Assembly (NCBI GenBank): GCA_041494285.1
Contig: JBGQAL010000046.1
Location: forward strand, 1 to 16,843
Source: Fen-7 sp041494285
Lineage (GTDB): Archaea; Halobacteriota; Methanosarcinia; Methanotrichales; Methanotrichaceae
DNA: 16,843 nt
Reading direction: 5' to 3'
The number at the start of each line of letters is the position of its first letter. Position 1 is the first letter of the stretch. The notes beneath the pieces were generated by a model, which had not been told where the DNA came from, ran no database searches, and saw nothing but the letters and a program-made list of their open reading frames with translations. Below, in pieces: positions 7,398 through 13,284 of this stretch. A program made the translations under genes and the position numbers.

Positions 7398-7652
7398 ATG
7401 GGCAGGAGCTTTGAGAGCGTTAGGATGGGAGCCAAGGAGGTCTCGGCCAGGTGGCTGAAGGCGAGCAGGGCCTTGAAGAAGGAGGACCAGATCTACGGCC
7501 AGAGGCTAGCCGAGATGGTGAAGAAGCACTCCAGCGAGGCTTTCTATGCATTTGATGATCCCCTGGAGGCTGCAATCTTCTCGGTGCTGGTGGAGATGAT
7601 GAAGGATCGGGCTAGGAAAGAGCGCACTTGCGACGACTGCCACACAGTCTAG
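7398..7652 (+). CDS. Short helical protein, unknown function
   Basis: 84 residues, start fixed by GGGTGAG 5 bases before ATG 7398. It is rich in charged helices (VSARWLKASRALKKEDQIYG, EMVKKHSSEAFYAFDDPLEA, FSVLVEMMKDRARKERTC) and ends with CDDCHTV, a CxxC pair that could bind metal. No family is recognised. It forms a two-gene unit with the preceding gene and precedes the polB remnant by 122 bases, all on the same strand, so the three may have formed one operon with a role near DNA replication or repair; that is inference from position only. Confidence 0.65.
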   Translation: MGRSFESVRMGAKEVSARWLKASRALKKEDQIYGQRLAEMVKKHSSEAFYAFDDPLEAAIFSVLVEMMKDRARKERTCDDCHTV

Positions 7653-7741
7653 GCTAATAAATCACCAATCACATTCACCCTCCTCCCACGCCTCGCCCTT
7701 ATCCTCTCCGCCCTGTAAGAAGATAGCCTCGGGAGAAAGCT

Positions 7742-7757
7742 GGCTCTATTCAGAGCC
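7742..7757. promoter_or_regulatory. 6-bp stem-loop before the polB remnant
   Basis: GGCTCT and AGAGCC are separated by ATTC. The structure ends 5 bases before the GGGGAGAGG ribosome site of the reading frame at 7775, so it could shape translation of that message. Confidence 0.3.
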
Positions 7758-7774
7758 TTTGGGGAGAGGACAAC

Positions 7775-8260
7775 ATGTGGATTTTCGACTCTTACTTCAA
7801 GGGCTGCGTGGAACTCTGGAGCCGTGAGAGAGGACTTGAAAGGATCAGCGCCGTTTATCCTCCCTCTTTCTACATGCACCTGAAAGATCCTCATGCCCAT
7901 TGGGAGATGATTCAAGCTCTGGAAAACCGGTTCAGGGTAGAGGAGTGCAGCTTCAATAGCATCTTCGGGACTTTCGAGGGCCACAGGATCTACGCCAACA
8001 GGAAAGTGGCCGAAAAGATCGAGATACAAACCCGCTATGCTGCCGAGCTTTACAATGTGGACGTCAGACAGGATCAGCGGTATCTGGCCGAGAAAGACCT
8101 GTTCCCTTGCGGAGAGAGGGACGAATCCAGGTTCTCTCCCGACTTCCAGGTCCCTTTGAGCATCCTGGGAATGGAGGTAGCGGGAGATCCAAACTTTCCC
8201 AGGGAGATTTCTTGTCCTCTCAACGAAACCCTCATAAACGCTCAAAGCTTAGATGAGTGA
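7775..8260 (+). pseudogene. polB: N-terminal fragment of family B DNA polymerase
   Basis: 161 residues from ATG 7775 (GGAGAGG 5 bases upstream). It matches the N-terminal domain that I recognise from Methanosarcinales-type PolB: MWIFDSYFKGCVELW, HRIYANRKVAEKIEIQTRYA, AELYNVDVRQDQRYLAE, LFPCGERDESRFSPDF. A full enzyme is about 800 or more residues. Here the frame stops after LINAQSLDE, before the exonuclease and palm domains, and a convergent gene ends 17 bases later. The start signals are intact, so a short product may still be made, but it cannot polymerise DNA. A 198-codon frame on the other strand of this stretch is taken to be a shadow. C-terminal pieces of related genes lie at 9337-9564 and 11942-12655. 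Confidence 0.8.
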
Positions 8261-8276
8261 GTTGTCTTGTGCATAG

Positions 8277-9287
8277 CTACAGCTCTAGAGTGTATGCTAC
8301 GCCTAGTACTTGAGACAAATCCGAGTCCCGAATAGTACCAAACCCCTTTGCGCCCCAGTCATTGCCCCAAGAATTGGCGAATTTGAATTCGGCAAGTTTC
8401 TGGTCGTAACCAACCAGACAAATGGCGTGCCCTCCAACTATTCTTAGGGGAAGCCTTATTACAATCTTTCCGTTTTTCCTGGCATCATCCGACATGAATT
8501 CCTCTGTTGCCGTAACACCAATCAAGGCAACTTTGCCTTGTTTCATTGCGTTTACTATTCCGTCAACTCCCTTAACCTCCGAGTAACTCGATATCTTATA
8601 AGCAGGATTCGTCCCGGGGTTTGGATTAGTCCTATGAGAATAGGGCCAGTCAGATTCGAGATAGGCACCGATTTTCTCCGTCGCTTTCAGTGCGGAACTC
8701 AGTGAGGCCCCTGCGTCTACATCAATGGGCGTCCCATCATATTCTTTAGCCGCATTGTAAATACTCCGTGGCGATAAGACAACCTTTTCGCCTGTTTTTG
8801 CCTTTATGGCTGCCTGCATCGCATAGGCTACAGCAAAACCGACCACTGATCCTTCCTGACCCTGTTGACGTATTTCCCCAATATCTTCGCTCATATCAAT
8901 TTTCAAAAAGCCCTCTTCCTCGATTGCCGCACTAAACTGGGGAGGTAATATGGGATGCCCGAGTTGAAACTTAAAAGGACCTAATTCTGCCTTGCTCTCG
9001 GGCGATTCCGAGAACGTTTTGATGAGTGCAAACAACGGCTCGCGAAAAATGATGATGGCAACTACGACAACGGGGGGCCATGAGATAATCAACGGGCCAA
9101 CAACCTTAATCCATTCCAATAATCTCTCTTCCCTATATGGTTGAGATATAAAAACAATAAAAATAATAGATAAAGATGCTAAAAGCAAAAGGTAATGCTT
9201 TGTGCTTAATTCAGCTGGAAATTTACGATCAAATTTATGCTTTTTTGTCTTGGATTTATTATCCCCTTCCCCTTCCTCTTTCATCAT
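8277..9287 (-). CDS. Membrane-anchored papain-fold protein, catalytic Cys lost
   Basis: 336 residues. A charged N-terminus is followed by two membrane helices (about 31-48 and 62-81) and then a C1-type papain domain (about 110-336). The active-site regions align clearly: QQGQEGSVVGFA (141-152) corresponds to QGxxGxCxxFA, with Val148 in place of the catalytic Cys; GGHAICLVGYD keeps His287; FANSWGNDWGAKGFG keeps Asn305. The Val codon is GTG, so more than one base change separates it from TGT/TGC. Known pseudo-enzymes of this fold bind peptides or act as inhibitors; a similar role is inferred. The domain probably faces outside if the two helices form a hairpin with both ends on one side; orientation is uncertain. 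Start: tandem ATGs at 9287/9284, weak ribosome site. It lies convergent with the polB N-terminal fragment, inside the broken locus. Confidence 0.85.
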   Translation of the reverse strand: MMKEEGEGDNKSKTKKHKFDRKFPAELSTKHYLLLLASLSIIFIVFISQPYREERLLEWIKVVGPLIISWPPVVVVAIIIFREPLFALIKTFSESPESKAELGPFKFQLGHPILPPQFSAAIEEEGFLKIDMSEDIGEIRQQGQEGSVVGFAVAYAMQAAIKAKTGEKVVLSPRSIYNAAKEYDGTPIDVDAGASLSSALKATEKIGAYLESDWPYSHRTNPNPGTNPAYKISSYSEVKGVDGIVNAMKQGKVALIGVTATEEFMSDDARKNGKIVIRLPLRIVGGHAICLVGYDQKLAEFKFANSWGNDWGAKGFGTIRDSDLSQVLGVAYTLEL

Positions 9288-9336
9288 ATCTTAGGCTACA
9301 CTATTAGGTACTTGAAGAAATAGTTTTCTTAAGCAT

Positions 9337-9564
9337 GCAGGCTCATATGAAACCAGGTATCCCACTGGCACCTGGATGGAGATAGGCTACATGATTAGAG
9401 ATGCCCGCAAGCGGGAGGTGGACCCAGAGAGAACAGCATCGAAGTTCGATGCTGCGTACTATCGAGGTCTGCTTGAGATGGCTTGGGGAGAGGTAGTGTT
9501 TGTTTTCGGAGGGGCTAGAGCCGACGTAGGTTTTGTGAGTGATTTCTTGAGACAACTCGGATAG
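9337..9564 (+). pseudogene. polB: 3'-end fragment of a second polB copy
   Basis: From CAGGCTCATATGAAACC onwards this matches the end of the longer fragment at 12500-12655 (about 87% identical over 150 bases by eye, mostly third-position changes). One base is missing at about 9375 (CCTGGATGGAG against CCTGGCATGGAG), so only the part from ATG 9376 reads on as EIGYMIRDARKREVDPERTA to AWGEVVFVFGG and a stop at 9562-9564. This copy seems to keep the natural C-terminus that the longer copy has lost. It has no start of its own. Confidence 0.75.
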
Positions 9565-9625
9565 ATATCTGGGTCAAGACTTATTTCAATGACGGTAGGT
9601 CCATAATGCTAGAGATTTAATAACC

Positions 9626-11752
9626 TCACGTTCGTGTTTGGTTCAGAGCTTCGATCAGGCCCGGGATCTCTCCTTTTCCGAAAGGAACTGTGATGCTGGA
9701 GTTCTTGAAATCCTCTCCTATAGGTTCGTACCTGCCTCCCAGATGCTTGGATAAGAAAGCTTCGACGACCGCGTAATAGGACAGCGTATTTTCAGGCCTG
9801 ACGAACCCGTGGCCTTCATCTGGGTATACAAGGTAGGTTACCGATAGATTCTTCTCCTGCATGGCTTTGACGATCTGGTCGGATTCGCTCTTCTTGACCC
9901 TCGGATCGTTCACACCCTGGGCTATCAGCAGTGGCCTCTCTATCCTGTCCACATAGTTCAGAGGCGAACGCTCTGCCAATAGCTTCCTTCCCGCAGCAGT
10001 CCTGTAGTCTCCCACCCTTTTGAACTCATTCTCTAACTCGGGCTTCCAGTAAGGGGGAATGCTCAAGAGGTTGGACGTCAGGTTCGACGGCCCGCAAACG
10101 TCCACACCAGCGGCGAAGATTTTAGGAGTGAAAGTCATGCCCGCCAGGGCAGCGTAACCTCCATAGCTTCCTCCCATGATGACTAGCTTGGAAGGATCCG
10201 CTATGCCTTTCTCTATGGACCAGTTGACAGCGTCGATGAGGTCGTCCTGCATCTTCCTTCCCCACTCCAGGTTTCCGGCGTTGGTGAAGTTCTTGCCAAA
10301 GCCTGTGGAACCTCTAAAGTTAACGCTCATCACTGCATATCCTCGGTTGGCCAGCCATTGATGGGCGGGTCTGAAGCCCCAAGTGTCTCTTGCCCACGGG
10401 CCCCCGTGCACAAGAAGGATGAAGGGAAGTGGCTTATCAGGCAATCCGTTGCTATTTTTGTCAATCCAGACGGGCAGAGTGTAGTAGCAGGTCAGGTTCA
10501 ATCCATCGCGTGATTTTACGATCGCTGTGTGCATCTTCGAAAGGGTCAGGTTATCGAAGTTTCTGGGCGAACTAAAGAGGTACTTTACTTTCTTAGTATC
10601 TCTATCGTACTCATAGTGCCTGAACGAACCGTTGTCCCTGGCAAACAAAAAGAACCACTTTTTATCATCGAGGGTGCGCCAATAAAGGTTGAATTCTCCA
10701 TCTGCAACGGTGCTCAGGAAATTCAGATCCCCCTCTATGGACTTGTTGAAGACGATCCAATGCTTGCGATCGTAATTGTAGGATGCCGCTTGAGGCGTGA
10801 GTTCTGTTGGATCGTAGATCGCGGAGTCTATATCCGCCAGAGGGCTTTCTGCCAGGACCTTCGTCTCACCCGTGGTCGTATTCGTAGCCGTCAGGATTGA
10901 AGTATCACGCTTTCGGCTATCGAACATGTACATGATTTTATTGCTTCTATCAAACCCGATGATCCCCGTGTTGGAAGCATCATCTAATCCCAATTTCATG
11001 TACTCCGACCAGCCGCCGTTATCAAGATGCTTGAGGATCACCTCTCCGCCATCCAGTGTAGCTCTGGTGGCAAAGCGCACATTGAAGTCATTATCGAGGA
11101 CGAATGAGGTAAAGTTATCGTTCTTCAATATCATCTGACTCTTTCCAGTCGTGAGGTTGACGCGGAAGAGGTCATAATATTCCGGATTCCTATCGTTGAG
11201 AGCTAAAACTACATCTCCTGGAATCTGCTGGCTGGCGGCCAAGACCGAGGCGCTGACGTTCCTAAGAGGTGTCAACGCCTTTTTATTACCTGTGACTCTG
11301 TCTATGCTGTATATCGTCCAGTTCTCATCGCCATTGGTATCCTTGGGGTAGAGTAATGTGCGGCTGTCCCACATCCAGTAGAAGAAGTGAATCCCTCTGC
11401 CGGTTTCGTTGGTGATAGGTTTGACCAGAGACAGGTTGTCCAGAGGGCCTACCCAGATGTTCATCACCCCATTGACTGGTGCCAGATAGCAAAGCCACAT
11501 TCCATCGGGACTCTCTACGACGTGCTCCTTATCAGGGTTGCCAAAGAGGATCTGGCGTGGAATTAGCTCTACGCCGCCGTATTTCTCGTTGATGGAACTG
11601 GCAGAGAGGTTCACGACGCTGACTGACGCATTCTGCTCGTTTAAACCAGATGCTTGTTCTCCCTGAGAAGCTTCTTCATTTGCAAAGACGGCAGCCACTG
11701 ATACGACTGTTATCAGAATCACTACCGGTGCCAAAAGCGACCAATGTCTCAA
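9626..11752 (-). CDS. Secreted S9 prolyl oligopeptidase-family peptidase
   Basis: 708 residues, full family length. The hydrophobic signal segment LLAPVVILITVVSVAAVFA is followed by a beta-propeller (about 60-400, with repeated WDSRTLLYPKD-like blades) and an alpha/beta-hydrolase domain (about 410-680). The oxyanion-side HGGPW is at 449-453 and the triad is Ser529 in GGSYGGY, Asp616 in GVNDPRV and His648 in DEGHGF. It should cleave short peptides outside the cell. The start is TTG at 11752, because AGGAGG lies 7 bases before it and the nearby ATG (11757) is out of frame and ends after two codons. A TATA-like element lies at 11791-11800. It sits between the two polB C-terminal fragments in the opposite direction. 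Confidence 0.92.
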   Translation of the reverse strand: MRHWSLLAPVVILITVVSVAAVFANEEASQGEQASGLNEQNASVSVVNLSASSINEKYGGVELIPRQILFGNPDKEHVVESPDGMWLCYLAPVNGVMNIWVGPLDNLSLVKPITNETGRGIHFFYWMWDSRTLLYPKDTNGDENWTIYSIDRVTGNKKALTPLRNVSASVLAASQQIPGDVVLALNDRNPEYYDLFRVNLTTGKSQMILKNDNFTSFVLDNDFNVRFATRATLDGGEVILKHLDNGGWSEYMKLGLDDASNTGIIGFDRSNKIMYMFDSRKRDTSILTATNTTTGETKVLAESPLADIDSAIYDPTELTPQAASYNYDRKHWIVFNKSIEGDLNFLSTVADGEFNLYWRTLDDKKWFFLFARDNGSFRHYEYDRDTKKVKYLFSSPRNFDNLTLSKMHTAIVKSRDGLNLTCYYTLPVWIDKNSNGLPDKPLPFILLVHGGPWARDTWGFRPAHQWLANRGYAVMSVNFRGSTGFGKNFTNAGNLEWGRKMQDDLIDAVNWSIEKGIADPSKLVIMGGSYGGYAALAGMTFTPKIFAAGVDVCGPSNLTSNLLSIPPYWKPELENEFKRVGDYRTAAGRKLLAERSPLNYVDRIERPLLIAQGVNDPRVKKSESDQIVKAMQEKNLSVTYLVYPDEGHGFVRPENTLSYYAVVEAFLSKHLGGRYEPIGEDFKNSSITVPFGKGEIPGLIEALNQTRT

Positions 11753-11790
11753 CTCATGCCCTCCTTCATGGAGAGCTATAGAAATGGCGG

Positions 11791-11800
11791 ATTTATATTT
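11791..11800 (-). promoter_or_regulatory. TATA-like box of the S9 peptidase gene
   Basis: AAATATAAAT on the minus strand is about 40 bases before the TTG start. A start site 25 bases downstream would leave a short leader that just includes the AGGAGG ribosome site. Confidence 0.5.
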
Positions 11801-11941
11801 CTGACGTTAGAAACCTTCTAAACACCGAACCTTCGAGAAGGGTTTAACTTTGTTAACGAAACGATACTATGCTGTATATGAGAATTCTTTTATCGGTTCC
11901 TCCCTGTTTTGTGTGGGTAATCTAGGAACTATGAGTCATGG

Positions 11942-12655
11942 CCTCATCGTATCAACGGCGTGATTGCAGAGAGTCCATTCCAGGTTCACGAGAGGATTAC
12001 GGAAACCTCCAGGGAACTCCTCATGGCAGATCAAGGAGATGGCCGAGAACATGGGCTACGAGGTCCTACATGGCATCGTGGACTGCCTGTGGGTCATAGG
12101 CGAGCCTATATCGGTGTTCAAAGAGGCTGTCGAGAAGGAGATTGGCATACTCACGGAGGTGGACACCTACGACTGGATCACCTTCCTGCCCATGAGCGAT
12201 GGCACAGGTGCATACAACCGCTATTTTGGCAGGCTGAACACCGGCAAGATCAAGATCCGGGGAGTAATGGCCCGGAAAGGGGACACCCCGGAGTACGTCA
12301 ATAAAATGCAGCAGGAGGTCTTCGAGATCCTGGCCGCGGCAAGGAGCCTGAAGGATCTCAGAGGAATAGAATCGAAAGCTCGGGGAGTCTACAGGAGGTA
12401 CATGGACGATCTTGATGCAGTCGATGTCAAGGAGCTGGCAATCCATCGCAGGGTTAGCAGGCTGAACTATTCGCGCAGGTGTGCCGAAGCTTCGGCTGTC
12501 CAGGCTCACATGAAGCAAGGCATTCCACTGGCCCCTGGCATGGAGATAGGTTATGTGATTAGGGATGCTCGCAAGTGGGAGGTAGACCCCGAGAGAACAG
12601 CATCGAAGTTCTATGCTGTGTACTATCGAGGGCTGCTGGAGAAGGCTTGGGGAGA
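11942..12655 (+). pseudogene. polB: C-terminal part of family B DNA polymerase, frameshifted
   Basis: The match to polymerase begins near PHRINGVIAESPFQVHERIT and runs to YYRGLLEKAWGE. It lacks motifs A and B but includes the motif C region, read as LHGIVDCLWV, and the thumb (LNTGKIKIRGVMARKGDTPE, SRLNYSRRCAEASAVQAHMK). An extra base near 12029 (ATGGCAGATCAAG where ATGGCAATCAAG is expected) splits it into two frames. After AWGE the sequence diverges from the copy at 9337-9564 and passes into the foreign segment on the right, so the natural end is lost. The frame stays open to 12803 but that tail is not polymerase. There is no start codon with a ribosome site. Together with 7775-8260 it outlines a gene whose middle has been deleted or replaced. 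Confidence 0.82.
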
Positions 12656-13237
12656 GGCGGGCACTCTTTTTTCGGGCAGACGTGGAGCGGGCATTCTCCA
12701 GACACACCCTGCGGGCAAAACAGATGTCGGGCCTTCATCATATTTGTGCCACCAGTCACGTTCTCTGTACACAATATCCAAGATCTCCCAAGACCCACGT
12801 TGATCGCTGTACTCGTCGTCCTCATCATAGTCGTCGGTCTCATGGTAGACGTCTTTGTATCGAGGGTCAACACGCTGCCCGTCAACTGTCATGATCAACT
12901 CTATGTGAAATAGTCCTGCCGAATGCTCGATTTCTTTCTGCATGTGGTATACCATCTCGTCGGGCAGCATCTTGTTATACCGATATTCGAGTTCTTCCCA
13001 ATATTTTTTGGGTGGCAGGTAATATTCTCTCGTTATGTTGCCGTAGACGTTTCGCATCACGTGAACGGCGGTCATGGGCGGGAAATAGCCGACGGTTTCG
13101 CCTCTCACCATTAGCCGATAGAAGTCGGCGCCTCCATAGTCTCTGAAGTATGCTCTATCGTTGTCAATGACTTGAGCCACGATATGTGGATCGGCCTCTA
13201 TTGAAATGTGCAAATACTTTTCTTTTTTTAGGGTCAT
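12623..13237 (-). CDS. Element-encoded protein of unknown function, chimeric 3' end
   Basis: 204 residues, acidic, with segments such as YLHISIEADPHIVAQVIDND, EYYLPPKKYWEELEYRYNKM and ETDDYDEDDEYSDQRGSW. No family recognised, no membrane helix or signal. ATG 13237 has no ribosome site, but TATAAATA at 13262-13255 is placed for a leaderless message. It follows the helicase-primase gene by 47 bases on the same strand with this promoter of its own. The last 10-25 residues (RMPAPRLPEKRVPASPQAFSSSPR is the tail region) come from sequence antisense to the polB fragment, and the stop codon at 12623-12625 lies within polB. The original gene end was thus lost where the two sequences were joined. Confidence 0.6.
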   Translation of the reverse strand: MTLKKEKYLHISIEADPHIVAQVIDNDRAYFRDYGGADFYRLMVRGETVGYFPPMTAVHVMRNVYGNITREYYLPPKKYWEELEYRYNKMLPDEMVYHMQKEIEHSAGLFHIELIMTVDGQRVDPRYKDVYHETDDYDEDDEYSDQRGSWEILDIVYRERDWWHKYDEGPTSVLPAGCVWRMPAPRLPEKRVPASPQAFSSSPR

Positions 13238-13254
13238 AAAATTTCTAATTCATA

Positions 13255-13262
13255 TATTTATA
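13255..13262 (-). promoter_or_regulatory. TATA box of the gene at 12623-13237
   Basis: TATAAATA on the minus strand ends 17 bases before the ATG at 13237. With the usual 22-27 base TATA-to-start distance, the transcript would begin at or next to the ATG, which fits the absence of a ribosome site. Confidence 0.5.
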
Positions 13263-13284
13263 TTCTTGTTGTAGTATATATATT

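Noticed and set aside
7649..8245. 198-codon reading frame on the minus strand
   Set aside because: It lies opposite the polB N-terminal fragment, whose plus-strand frame matches a known protein family and has a ribosome site. The minus frame has no recognisable motif and is explained as a shadow.
12559..12913. Several frames of about 100 codons on both strands
   Set aside because: They overlap the polB/element junction and are shadows of the polB fragment or of the leftward unknown gene.
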